Below are positions 12,626 to 24,202 of a stretch of DNA of 64,000 nt, piece by piece. Each line of letters opens with the position of its first letter. Within the stretch, counting starts at the first letter, position 1. The translations under genes were made by a program, and so were the position numbers. The stretch comes from Prunella strophiata. Its lineage: Eukaryota > Chordata > Aves > Passeriformes > Prunellidae. The stretch is from assembly GCA_036583965.1 (NCBI GenBank), contig JAZBQD010000017.1:25640385-25704384 (forward strand), in the 5' to 3' direction. The notes under the pieces are model-generated. The model was not told the DNA's origin. It was given only the letters and a program-made list of their open reading frames with translations, and made no database searches.

Positions 12626-14246
12626 TTATTTAAGCCAATACACAGATACAGGATGAAGTTTTACTGTTAAAGGACAATTCTAAACTGTATTTAGACTGAT
12701 TGATTAGGGTTAGACATATATAAAGACTTTTTGGATTCAGAGACCTTGGTTTTGGAGTCTCTTTAGCCGTCTGTTGCACAAAGGCCTTCAAGACAGGATT
12801 TTTTCCTAAACACAACCTATTACAGACACTATAGAGTAAAAAAAAATTATCTTGAATAAATGCTATTAGATCTTTGAGAGGAACCTCAGAAATATTTGAG
12901 TCAGTTAAATACGAATAATTATAGATGGCAGCTGATTTACAACCCACCAACTCCTAACATTTATCAGAGTTATATCTATGTATCTACATCAGCACAGGAA
13001 GTATTGCAGGCACACATACATCAGCTCAACTCCCAGAAGAGCTGTGCACTCCTGCAGCCAGTCTGAATGTATCTCCCTCTTCACATTGACATGGATAAGA
13101 GAACTTTAGCATTTTTTCTCAGACTGACATTTGATCTTGCTTTAGATTGATACGAGAGAAAGAAAGATAATGGTCAAGTTAAAGCCATATTTCTTTAAGC
13201 CAGAAGTCACAGGTTTTGGGGGCTTAGAATTTGTCTGTTGGCTCCTTGTTTTCAGCAAGAAGAATAAAAGGTCTGAAAGGCAAGGTTTTGAACTTTACCA
13301 TAAGAAATTCTGTTTCTGGATTTGTGATTTGACACACACCTAGTTTCAAAGGAGCTATATGCTGTCATTTCGGAGAATCCTTTTCCCCATTGACTTCATC
13401 AGAGATAAAACTGTGCCTAGGGAAACAACTAAGGAAGTCCTTTAAAAATCAAACACATGTCTCTCTAAGATGTTAAGCTTGAAAAACATCACAGGAAAAA
13501 CTCAGAGACTAAAAATATGAAGGCATAGATACTTACTGAAGCCCAGGCAAAGCAAAATAACTAAAAATGAGTTTGTTTTAAAGAAAATGGTTAAGAGCAT
13601 GAGTCTTTCAGATAGGTAGATTCAAAGCATGGTAAATATTCAATGAAATGCACTTTTTTATTCTACAAAGTGCATTTTCAGTCTGTTCATGCCATTCCAG
13701 TAGAGAAACATTCTGAAAACCACTGTTGTGTGTTATTTGGTAAACTCTTAACATGAATAAGGAAACAAGCAACTCTGACTTCTCAAAAAGCAGTTTCCAC
13801 TGTTAAAAAGAGAACTGAAGAAGATGTTAACCTGATTAAAATAGTGCGGCCTATAGGTTCAGCAACAGGGTAGGTTTATCCTCTTGTATCTGACTATCTG
13901 ACATAGTACAGAAAAGTATTGAATTACTAAGACATAGTCTTAATCTTCCAAATGAGTTCTTAGCACCTCTGTGAAGTGTTACACTATGGACTGTATTATT
14001 CTGGAGAAAGACTCAGTGTTCAGTCATAATCAGATGAATACTTTAAGACAGACAGCATTTCTGAAGTAAAGAATCAAGCTGGCAGCAGCATAGGTAAGTA
14101 GATAAGAATGTTTTTCTAGTTGGTATGATATTTTGAACTGCGTAGTTGAGCTATGCTTGTTTCTCAAGTGCATAGAGAAGAAAAAGTCTTGAGACAAAAC
14201 AGTAGGGGTGGTCTCACCAGTGCCAAGCAGTGGGCCAAGGTAATTT
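12626..14246. other. Unique DNA, no feature recognised
   Basis: There are no recognisable repeats or genes. A 106-codon minus-strand frame at 12630-12950 has unremarkable composition, no recognisable motif and no supporting splice or promoter context. I treat it as a chance frame. Confidence 0.45.
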
Positions 14247-14276
14247 TGGGTTAGGGTAAGGGTTAGGGTTAGGGTT
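14247..14276 (+). repeat. Interstitial telomere-like (TTAGGG)n array
   Basis: The stretch reads as TTAGGG, TAAGGG, TTAGGG, TTAGGG flanked by partial units (TGGG on the left, TTT on the right). That is about four to five units, one with a single-base change. TTAGGG is the vertebrate telomere unit. Short interstitial arrays like this are usually explained by telomerase-assisted repair of a double-strand break or by insertion. It is too short to indicate a chromosome end or fusion. Confidence 0.85.
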
Positions 14277-16490
14277 TCACTGTATGGCCATTCTTTATAC
14301 AGTGAAAGAATATTATTATTGCTGTTCTATATGTACTTGAGATGTGTAAGAGTATAAATCTAATTGTTTTAAAAAACTGGAAAACTTGGGAATAATAAAA
14401 GTACTTTTTCCTTTAATTTTTGTAGCAGTAAACTTCTCATTTTCAGGAAATGCATTAAGCTTTTGTTCCTGAAAAAAGTTAAGTGCAGCCTTAATTAGAA
14501 CTTTGATAGTCTCTGATGCTGCTTTATGAATATCACAGACCATGAGAGCTTTGTTCTATTTTTTCAAATGGATATTTTGAAATTAAAAAGCCAATATAAA
14601 GCCCAATTTGGTTAACATAACTTGGGAAAAAAACCCACCAAACTTTATTAATTTTGATACATTTGATGTATTTGTTCAGGGGATTAAAGGTCAAAGTCAA
14701 TGGGAATTTCCTCATCACTGTAGTTACCTGCTCGACTGAACATCAAAATAAGGTTTCTGATATTTGGGGTTTTTTTCCCTTTCAATTTGGCGTTATAAAA
14801 CATGGAATTTCAGACTATCTTAATCTAAAATCAGGGTCAAAAGTAATAATTTTACTAAAATGAAGAAGGAAGCAGCTGTTCATTATTTATTATAAGTCAA
14901 CATGAAAGAAGCAGAATGGCCTTATTAGCATAGACATGACTCTGAAGAAAAATACATAAAAAATTAGTTCCTTTATCTTTTATATCCTGTTATGTTGCCC
15001 TATTGGAGAAATACGTTAGTGTAAGATTTTGACTGGCCATAGAAATTCCTTTCATGACACCTTCCTTCACTATAGCCACATCCTTACAATTCCTCACTAG
15101 CAAAATGTATATTAGCAATATAATATTGAATATATAATATGGTTTACAGCAAATCCTTCAACTTAATAGAAGTCATGTCTACATGATGGTAGCACAGGTT
15201 CATTAAACTTTGTGGCCAAAATGAATACAAAATTATCAGTTTGCTGTGCACAAATATTGCCATACACCTGGAAAATCTTGACCCCAAGATTTTCTAGTAA
15301 TTCTCTCAACATTTCCGTGAGGTAAATGAATCTCACTACATTCAGAACTGAGATTCATCCTAAGAGGCGTAACTCAACTGAAAATCCTGAAAATAGAGAG
15401 AATTAAACCACTAGATTATGAAGTCCTGGGAACCTTTGAAACTCCAAAAAGTTTTCACAAATCAATATATTTTATCCTGATAGTATTTGCCTTTAGTGAA
15501 ATGAATTCTTGAAGGAAGATTTTTAGCAAAGGCTTGGGGACAATGTTTTCCATGGGAAGTCTCTTTTAGACTAAATCTGTCAAATTTAGAGCAACCTTGC
15601 CCTAAAAAATTTTAGGTTTACTGAATATACTTTAGCTCAAATGACACATATGAAATTACATAAAAAATTATAACTTTGAAAATGAGATATATAACTAAAC
15701 AGAAATTATACTTTTTCTAGTCTTTACTGAGGCCTACCAAGTACTTGCTTAATATTTCACTTTATCAGTACCAAATTATTTTCATTGCTTACAGGCCCAA
15801 CCCCTAGTATTCTACCAAATTAGTTCATCTTCTGTTCCAATTATGTCCTTGGTATCAGAGATAAATGATAAATAAGGGTCCTTACGGGTAGCATAATAGA
15901 ATCCATCATTAATAAATGACACTGATATATAGATGTCAAAGAAGCCATTCTTAGATTAACAGATGTGGTAGCATCAGGACTATCAGCAGGAACAGATTGT
16001 TTCGGGCTGCAGATGAGAAAATAATTCACAGATAATTATTTAATTGATGTCCTCTGTCTCTGTAGCTACATTCCAAAGTCTTTCTTGCCGCTGCTCTTTT
16101 TTTCAGAGATGGAAGGGTTAGAATGACAGGCATTGAGGCTTTTGAGCTCTCAAGGAGCAGCAACAGACAGAAAGTGACAAGGGCACACTCTGACCATTTA
16201 AAACCTGTATTTTACTAGGTCACACGGACTTTGCTTGATTCATTCTTTGGAGTGTATGTTTTTTCCTGTTGCAGAGTTGCAGTTTTGTCACATTAAGGGA
16301 CAGATTGTCTTTTGAAAGGGTCCAAGGTCTCAAGTGAGGTACTCTTTCATGTGACACACTATTTCGGTGTGTGATCCAAATGCTTGCTTCCTGTCACAAT
16401 ATGCAATACTAACAGAACAAAACCAAAAATATTCCTGAAAAGTGGCCATGAAGATACAGGCAGGAAAACAACAGGGCAAGCTGAACTTAC
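14277..16490. other. Unique DNA, no feature recognised
   Basis: Nothing beyond short A/T runs is visible on either strand. No frame has both splice signals and protein-like composition. Confidence 0.45.
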
Positions 16491-16602
16491 ACTTTCTTTG
16501 AAATATTTGACTGCATCCATTTCCCCTCTTATGGGATTGAACTCTCCTCCAGCAGCACAGGCTTCTGGTAAGTGATGAGGGAGTTGTGGTTGATCACAAA
16601 TA
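16491..16602 (-). other. Candidate coding exon (unidentified)
   Basis: Read on the minus strand, a pyrimidine tract runs into a textbook acceptor ('cttttctattgcag') ending at 16603. A 112-bp open segment follows, then a donor-like GTGTAAGT/GTAAGT at 16490. In one frame the segment encodes 37 residues without a stop, starting ICDQPQLPHH and ending DAVKYFKES. Entry is after the second base of a codon and exit is on a codon boundary. A second frame is also open (FVINHNSLITYQK...) and ends at TAA, which would make it a terminal exon instead. I do not recognise either peptide. No partner exons were found in the window, although vertebrate introns can exceed it. It could equally be a chance arrangement. 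Confidence 0.22.
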
Positions 16603-17957
16603 CTGCAATAGAAAAGGGAAGAGAGGTAGATAAAATGAAAGTGATTACTCCTTCTCTGAGGATAGAATAGCAATATAGATACGTTAATTTAAATAGGAAG
16701 GAGAGGAATGATAAAACTAATTTGCTCAATATTCCTATGTATTCAGGGAATATCAATATTAAGAAGAACTACACTGTGTGCTTTTACAAAGGAAGTTAAT
16801 AAGATATTCTCATATCTTAATTTAAATTAAATCATGATATAATCTAGGTGTCTTTTGGTGATTTAGAATAGTTCACAAACACAAGATTTGCAAGATGGGT
16901 AAAGCCAGACCTAGAAAAATCATTACCAATCTACTCACTCTAAAGTGTTAACAATTAACTAAGACCTATCTACATCCTTCAAAAACTTCTGTCAGGCAGC
17001 TTTGTCAAAAGAGGCAATACACAGATAAATATGACAGCATTTTCCTGACTTTGAGAAGTCCACAAGTATTCAGGAATAAATGCAGTAAGCTATTATACAC
17101 ATACATGGAGTTTAAAGTCAAAGTGTATCAGTGATTAAAACTAGCGCTTCTGTTGAATCAAATCAGTCAGAATGTTTAAACTCTGATATCCTAGCAACAG
17201 AAGAGTCAGATTGGAATAAAACAATATGTTATAGTTCTGCTAAGGTTTTTGTTAAATGGCAAATTAAATCTTCCAGAATTTCAAATTTGAAAAATCATCT
17301 TTCTGTTAAATTTTGTTAGCTGAAAATTTCTAAGCATTTGTTGTAGAAAGTTACTTTAAAAAATTTCTATAAAAATTAATAGCATAATAGTATAATGTCA
17401 TAAAATGTGCTTCTTTGCTTGATATCAATATGCTTTACAATAGGATGATCAATATGGGACATTTGAACAACTTGGCTGTAAAAGACACTGTAATGAAAAA
17501 ATTGTGTTATAACTTGGGGTAATTTACTTGACATACAATATTGTTACATGGGAATATAAATTTTATACATAAAATGATATTTAGAGTTTTATAAAATACT
17601 TCTATGACAATTATATATTTTGAGGAGTTTCACACCAATAAAATTTCTCCTTCTATTGTAACTTCAAAGAAGAAAGATGTATGTTGTTACAGATAAAAGT
17701 TTATATAAGAAAGCTTTCGGAAAGACTAGGTTCTGTGAATTTGAATTCCAGAACAGCTAGAGGTGAATTTAAGTTACAAAGGACCAAAGTCCATAGTTAG
17801 CAGATAAAATGCAAATAATGATAAAACCAGACTCTTGTATCACAAAATATATGCCACTGTTTGTTAGGAGTGGAACATAGTAATGCAAAAAATGTCAACT
17901 ACATACAATAATGACCACTCCCCCTCAGGTCTCCTTTTCAGGTTTACTATTGAAATG
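16603..17957. other. Unique A/T-rich DNA, no feature recognised
   Basis: No repeat or coding signal is seen, apart from the pyrimidine tract at about 16604-16635 (minus strand) belonging to the candidate acceptor. Confidence 0.45.
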
Positions 17958-17975
17958 AAAAAAAAAAAAAAAAAA
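17958..17975. repeat. A homopolymer, 18 nt
   Basis: An uninterrupted A run with no recognisable retroposed sequence upstream. Confidence 0.85.
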
Positions 17976-19647
17976 GTGTTTGGGCAATGGTTTCATAAAT
18001 GTCTACAGACAGCAATTTAAATTAATGATCTCAGACAGTCAGAGGAGGAGTGCCATGCAATTATTTATGAAACCTGGCCTCATGCCAGGTTCTTGCTTGT
18101 TTAGAGACAAGCAAGGCAAACACAAGGACCACATCAGTATTCCAGGCAGCTATTCATACAGGTCATATTTTTATACTGTTGTGATCTGACCAATAAACAA
18201 ACTGTATTTTTGTCTGCTTTAATCAGGAAGTTAGGTCTTCACGTAACCATGCACGACAGTAGCACACAGGGCAGTTCAGGCAGGTATGGGTTCACGAGGT
18301 ATCTAGACTGACTCAGTGCCCAGTGGAAGTTCAGTTATGTGGTCAGACCAAGTTTCTCAGGGTTTCATTCCATAGATGTTGGAAATCTTGGTACCACACC
18401 CTTCAACCTGGCCCTGCTGCCTGGCTGATCATTTAGGAAAAGCACTTCTTGAGTTTATGATGAACACACAAAGGGCAACTCTGCTATTACTTAATCAAGG
18501 AGCAGCAGCTCCTTGTTTTGTATTTAGTTCTGCAGGTGATAGAGTCATGCATGATTTGCTCATGACATACTCAGGGACAGATTTAGGCTTTATTTTGTGT
18601 TTATAAGGAATCCAGGAAATTTCTAGGCTCTGTTCTAACCTACAGGTCTCATTTTAATACAAATTAAATTAAAATAAACAAACATAAATAATTACTTCTG
18701 CTTTCCCAGGTGCCAGGCTCTGCTAAAATAGTTTAGTAAATATGACCACATTCCAATCAAAATACAGAGTTTAGCCTTGCCCAGCAATGCCAGGCAGATC
18801 ACTTCAAGCAGAACGATGTCTTCTCTGCTTACACTGAAAAGGAAGCACGAGTTCCTGACTCAGTGTATGGTTGTGTGGTTTAAGCTGGGTCTGAGATCAA
18901 GGCAGTATATCTTTCTGAGAAGAAAGGTATGCTATGGCAAGTTGGTGAGTGTAGTCACATCTAGCATTAGAAGCTGGTGTGGACTTAGCAGAGAAACATA
19001 AGGTGTATGGAGGACCAGGATTTTTAAGAGAGTGTGACTCAGCTCATCTCTTCCTTTTGAAATTTACAAACAAAGCCTCTCTGCACTTGTGACAGCAAAC
19101 TGTTAATTTAACCATAAGAATTGGACAGAAGGAAAAGTATACCAAGCACCTGTCTCCTCCAACCTCTATTTTTTTTCAGGTCTTCAGAGGGAATGAAGCA
19201 ATTCTAAGCACAGGTACCTTAACCACTAGCCTTCTTTCTTGTAGAAAGTCCCTACACTTTATATTAGAAAGATAAAAAAATATCACTCTGAGCCTGCTGG
19301 GCACATTCTAGGTCTCTGTGTCCCAACTGCCTGAAAAATTTGGTGCTTAGATATGTATCTGGTCAGTAGTCACTTATTCATTGATTTGAATACTGCTTGT
19401 CTGGTCTGAGTGCAGAGATCAACAATGGTAGGTGAATCCTAAAACACAGAGCCCTGGGTTTAATATACCAAGGTTTGGTTGTGCTGACTGAAGAAGAGTC
19501 TAGCAATCATTTAAAATTTGCTATGCCTAGCAGACAGCAAAATTGCCCCTTAGACAAGACACTAAGTTTATTTTTGGAATTTGAGACTTAAAACAGAAAC
19601 AACTAACTGCAGCAAGATTTCCCCTTTGAACTAGTTATCCTTCTCTT
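17976..19647. other. Unique DNA, no feature recognised
   Basis: Somewhat more balanced base composition than the flanks (especially 18.2-19.0 kb), but no recognisable protein motif, splice-bounded frame or mobile element. Confidence 0.45.
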
Positions 19648-19872
19648 TACGGAAAAAACAACAACAAAATACCAACAAAATAACAAAACTCAAGAAAGAA
19701 AACAAACAAATAATGCCAAAACAAAACCAAAACAAAAACAACCAAACAAAAACCTAAACAAACAAACAAACAAAACAACCACAATAATCCAAATAAACAA
19801 ACGAACAACCTCACCACCACCCCCAAACTGAAACCAAAATAAAACAGGAAGGGTAAAAAAAAAGAGAAAGAA
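19648..19872. repeat. A/C-rich, G-depleted low-complexity tract (CAAA-type)
   Basis: About 220 bases composed almost wholly of A and C on the plus strand, with units such as AACAAA and ACAAACAAAC. Its complement is T/G-rich. Strong strand asymmetry with almost no G is unlike the flanking DNA. It abuts the LTR-like segment that follows. Confidence 0.8.
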
Positions 19873-19899
19873 ACGTATTTAAGAATTTGTTGTGTTGTT

Positions 19900-20110
19900 T
19901 TGGGAGATGTTGTGGCTTAAACATGGGCAGCCAAACCCCACACTGTTGGTATCCCACTCCTGTGGGGAATCAGAAATCTAAAGCACAGCACCATATGAGC
20001 TACCATGAAGAAAAAGAGCTCTATCCCAGACAAAGCCAATGCAGGCGTATAAAAGGGAAATAATTATTTCTTTCTCCATGAAGGTAAACTGATTTTTAAC
20101 ATTTTGTCTA
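19900..20110 (+). mobile_element. Possible degenerate LTR fragment
   Basis: 'gttgtggcttaaacatgggcag' and the following cac/ctg-rich words with 'gtggggaatcagaaat' resemble the opening of a common avian retroviral LTR family, read on the plus strand. A TATAAAA box at 20048-20054 is at a plausible position. I could not find both ends or a target-site duplication, so family and limits are uncertain. The resemblance is from memory, not alignment. Confidence 0.33.
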
Positions 20111-22604
20111 ATTCTTGATCTTGAGAGCTGAAACTCTTGTTCCTCTTATTCTCTCTGCTGTACAGATAGATATACCCTGCTCTGCCCTCCCACTTATCTG
20201 CTCAATTTTGCTCCTGGGAACAAAGAAAGGTATGACTGCTAAATATAAATTAATATTATCAAGAAAAAATAAAAAAGAGCAAGTAATAAAAATGTTAATT
20301 GGGATGTTTGCACACCAGTTTGGTCTCTTTGTTTCAAAAACCTTAATTTATTTTTAATGATACTACTTATATTAGACACTGAAGTAAATGCATTAGAAAC
20401 AGGATGCAAAAAATCTGAAACACATCAAATTGAGTACCTTGATCCTAATCATACCATTTTGATACAGCATATATGTATATATATCAATATACAGTTACAC
20501 TGAAATAATGAACTAAATCATCATGCTTACCAAGATGCTAAGCATATTTACTGCAGATTTGAGCCAATTTGATCATAAGTGAAACAACATTAAGACAATC
20601 ATAAAGTATGTGGGAGACTAGAATTTGGACAGCAATAATAGCTTGTTCCATCTCTCAGTTTCCACTAAATAGCCCACGCAGTATTCTTTAGACATTTCTT
20701 CTCAGAAAAATAATAAGCTATCAGAAGCTTTTATAAACTTAAGGAATACTTCAGTGATCATTATTACAAAACATTTTGGAAAATCAGAAATATTAACTTC
20801 ATATTAAATTGATGTCTCTAAACACTTTTTGTTGTTAAACGCCTACAATCTTGTTGCTTTAATTTGATTTAAACAGGTAAGATATGAAGAGTGTTTATCC
20901 TACCATAATACAGTTAACACTATGATTTAAAATGAAAAGGTTATATTCTTCAAAATCTAAACATATTATTATTTTACATTTCATCTAACTAGAGACAGAT
21001 TATATTTCTGAGCTCATTAGTGTCTGAAAAATACTTTGGTGATTTAAACCGATATTGGACTTGCCCATTGCTTTGCTGGCTTTCTGGTCTTTTTTCTTTT
21101 TGTAAGTTCTGTTGTTTATTCAACATAAAGTATCTCTGATTAAATCAGTGATTTTTGTTTAGAGACTGTCTTTAATTTTGCTTTGCTCTTAGTAGAACTG
21201 GAAAACAGAATACTGTTGCCAGTACCCACTATCCAAAGCGTAATACAGCTTCTTTCCTTGATTTGTTTATCTCCACTAGAGCAGACCCATGACTTAGGAA
21301 CTGGGAAACAGAACTTCAATGAATCCACACTTGTAGATAAGGAAACAGAAAACCCAAAACTTCTTGTATATGGCCAGAGATATTCACTTTTTCTTTCAAT
21401 ATGCTTTGAACAGCAACTAAATATTTAGCACTTTGAGCACCATCTCAATATTTAGCACTTATATTTTCTTATTTTGGAATTAAAAAAATAAGAAAAATTG
21501 AAAATAACTATAAATAAAAGTAAGAGAGGAAGAAATTGCATTTTTACTGTTCCATCTGACCTGTGCTATCTTTCACATTGTCCTTCTTGGAGAAAGAGGA
21601 CAGCTCCAAATTAAGGGAGGTTAGATGAGGTAATCTAAGTAGTTTTTCAACAGCATAAACCTTTCAACTCAGATTAATAAAATCTTTCTGACAGCATAAA
21701 TGCAGAAGAGTTAGGTGGTGGCAACTAAACCACTGAAGGAGTTAACTGTGGGGAGAAGACACCTTTAATAAACAGCTATGTGAGTCCTGACAGAGGAAAA
21801 TATCAAACAGGTGGGTATGACTTCTTTTTTTAGGCATGTGGCCAGGGAATTCAAGATGGTATTCTCTCTCTCACACCTAGCTTGCTTTCCCTCTTTCTGC
21901 AGTGATGCGTGGCATATTTGTAACATTCCCCTGCTTCCTGTGAAAACTGCAAGCCAGGTGCCTACAATTTGGTCCCACCAAATTTCAGCCTGAATTCTGT
22001 TTTCAAGAGTCTGAAGTTCTATTACATTTTGAGGTCTACATTTGACACATGTAAACTCAAAGGATATCAGACTTTATTTCTCATGACAGCAAGAGTAATT
22101 GCTATGATATGCAATAAGACTGATAGAGAAGTTCAGATTTGCTTGCTTACTTCACTTTATAGAACAATCTTTCCTGAAGATCGATCTTTTGATGGATGAA
22201 TAAGAAAAAAAAAGGACAATTTTTTCTGGGATAAACACATATAGAGAGATTTTATCTCAGTTAGACTGGTGTAAATCTGCCCAAAATGTAATAAAGTCAG
22301 ACCATTTACCTTGGGATTAGAAAGTAACCTTTTATGTGAGAAGATAAATAGTTCAGGGCTGCTTAGAAAGTTATCTTTGTTCCCACCTTTGAACAGCTTT
22401 CATGAAATTTACATTTCCCACATGTTGAAAATATCTATGCTAAAGAAATATACATTACTTTCTTAATGTACTCAATACCACCACTCATTCTACTTTGTAA
22501 ACAAATCTACCCTAGAGAAAAATGTCAGGCAGCAAAGTTTTTACCAGTGACAACAAGTTTATTTTTTAACTCTGATTAGCTGTCTGCATCATAGATACTA
22601 CTGG
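20111..22604. other. Unique A/T-rich DNA, no feature recognised
   Basis: No gene or repeat is recognised. The frames at 21.1-21.4 kb and 21.8-22.2 kb are short and lack motif or splice support. Confidence 0.45.
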
Positions 22605-22654
22605 TTCATTTGTTTGTTTGTTTGTTTTATTGGTGGGGGGTGGGGGGGGGGGGG
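22605..22654. repeat. (TTTG)n followed by interrupted G-run
   Basis: About five TTTG units run into a G-rich stretch (six G, T, then 13 G at 22642-22654). The G tract can in principle fold as a G-quadruplex. It sits about 130 bp upstream of the CR1 element. Confidence 0.85.
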
Positions 22655-22786
22655 ATTAATAAGTAGGATCTATATAGGGACACAGAAAAGCAAATCAGAA
22701 AATACAGTCAAAATACATGTGAACTTATGTCCATTATGTCCATACCACACATAGTATTGGAGGTGTTTAAACTGTCAGTAAAACAT

Positions 22787-24076
22787 GGGGCAATACCGAG
22801 GAGGGCAATGCCCTCAGCTGGAGGAGCTGACCCTGAAATGGTGCGGGATCTGCTGTGCCTTCTTGATCCATAAAAAATCTATAGGGCCTGATAGGATTCA
22901 TCAGAGAATCCCCAGAAAGATGGCTGATGTCACCACGAGATGATTTTTGAGTGGACTTGGGAACCCAGAGAGGTCCGAGCTGACTGGAAGCTGGTAAACA
23001 TTGTCCCCATTTCTGAGCATGGAAATAAGGAGGATCCTGGAAAATGTAGCCTTGTCAGTGCCTGATAAAATCACGGAAAGTTTACCTGGGAGGCATTGAA
23101 AATCATCTGAAGGACAGCACAGTTTTCTGTTGCAGCCAACACAGCTTCATGAGGGAAAGCTCTGCTTATCAAACTTGATTTCCTTCTATGATAGGATAAT
23201 CAGCCTAGCTGACCAAGGAAACCCAGCTGATGTTACCTTTTTGAACTTCACCAAGGCTTTTGACACTGTGTCACACAGTGTCCTTCTGGATATAGTGTCC
23301 AGCACACAGCTGGGTTTAGGTGAAAAACTGGCTCAGGATTAGGCACAAAGTGAATGGGGTGACACCTGTCACTGGTGGGGTTCCACAGTGCTCCATCCTC
23401 AGCCCTGTGCTGTTCAACTTCTTCATTAACCACTTAGATGCCAGACTCAGAGGAATACTAAGTTTGCTGACTACACTCAGCTGGCAGGAGCTGTTGACTC
23501 TCTCACGGGTGGGGAGGTCCTGTAGAGAGAACTCAACAAGTTAGGGAGTTGGAAATCACCAATCATATGAAGTTTAATAAGGGAAAATGCTGAATTCTGC
23601 ACCTGGAATGGGGCAACCCTGGAATGGGACAACCCTGGATGTATGTATAGACTGGGGAATGGGAAACTGGAGAGCAGCTACACAGTTCCTGAGGAGAAGC
23701 CATTTGAGGAGCAGCTGAGGTCACTTGGTCTGTTTGGCCTGGAGGAGACTGAGGGGAGACCAAATTGCAGTCTTTAACTTCCTTGTGAGTGGAAGAGGAG
23801 AGGCAGACACTGATATCTAGACTCTTGTAACCAGTGGCAGGACTTAAGAAAGTGGCCTGAAGCTGAGCTAGGGGATGTTTAGGCTGGATATCAGGAGCAC
23901 TGGGACAGGCTCCCCAGGGAAGAGGTCACAGCACCAAGCCTGACAAAGTTCAAGAAACTCTTGACATCTCAGGCACATTGTGATTCTTGGGGATGTCCTG
24001 TGAGGGGAAAGGAGTCAGACTTGGTAATCTTCGTGGGTCCCTTCCAACGCAGCATATTGTATAATTCTCTGATTTT
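22787..24076 (+). mobile_element. CR1 LINE, 5'-truncated, with RT remnants and 3' end
   Basis: This is a plus-strand CR1 non-LTR retrotransposon copy. It begins in the reverse-transcriptase half of ORF2 and reaches the typical CR1 3' end ('gggtcccttccaac', then 'agcatattgtataattctctg'). Frames show RT hallmarks: FTKAFDTVSHSVLL near 23250-23290, then a block corresponding to GVPQGSILSPVLFN (here GVPQCSILSPVLFN) near 23380-23415. The original frame is broken by stops and frameshifts, so the copy is dead. Between about 23680 and 23690 the sequence skips from the 'gactggggaatg' section to the 'gaggagcagctgaggtcact' section found further 3' in CR1, which implies an internal deletion. A short internal duplication ('ctggaatggg(g/a)caacc') lies at 23603-23636. 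Confidence 0.95.
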
Positions 24077-24179
24077 TCTTGCCACTAACTTTGTTCTGTC
24101 CACAAGAAACAAGCAACTGTTCAGAAGAATAATTTTACAGAAAAGAAATAATAATGTCTGTGATTCCTGGTTTGGGTGT

Positions 24180-24202
24180 TTTTTTTTTTTTTTTTTTTTT
24201 TT
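24180..24202. repeat. T homopolymer, ~23 nt
   Basis: A T run about 100 bp after the CR1 3' end. No body of a second retroposon is visible next to it. Confidence 0.85.

Noticed and set aside
14040..14100. Possible exon ending 'agcatag|gtaagt'
   Set aside because: The donor is good, but no pyrimidine tract or convincing acceptor precedes it.
14205..14240. 'ggtggtctcaccagtgccaag' as an antisense CR1 fragment next to the telomere-like array
   Set aside because: Only about 20 bases resemble CR1, and the rest does not follow the element. Not enough to annotate.
22755..22786. 'ttggaggtgtttaaa' as a further CR1 3' fragment before the main CR1
   Set aside because: About 15 bases of resemblance only, with no continuation.
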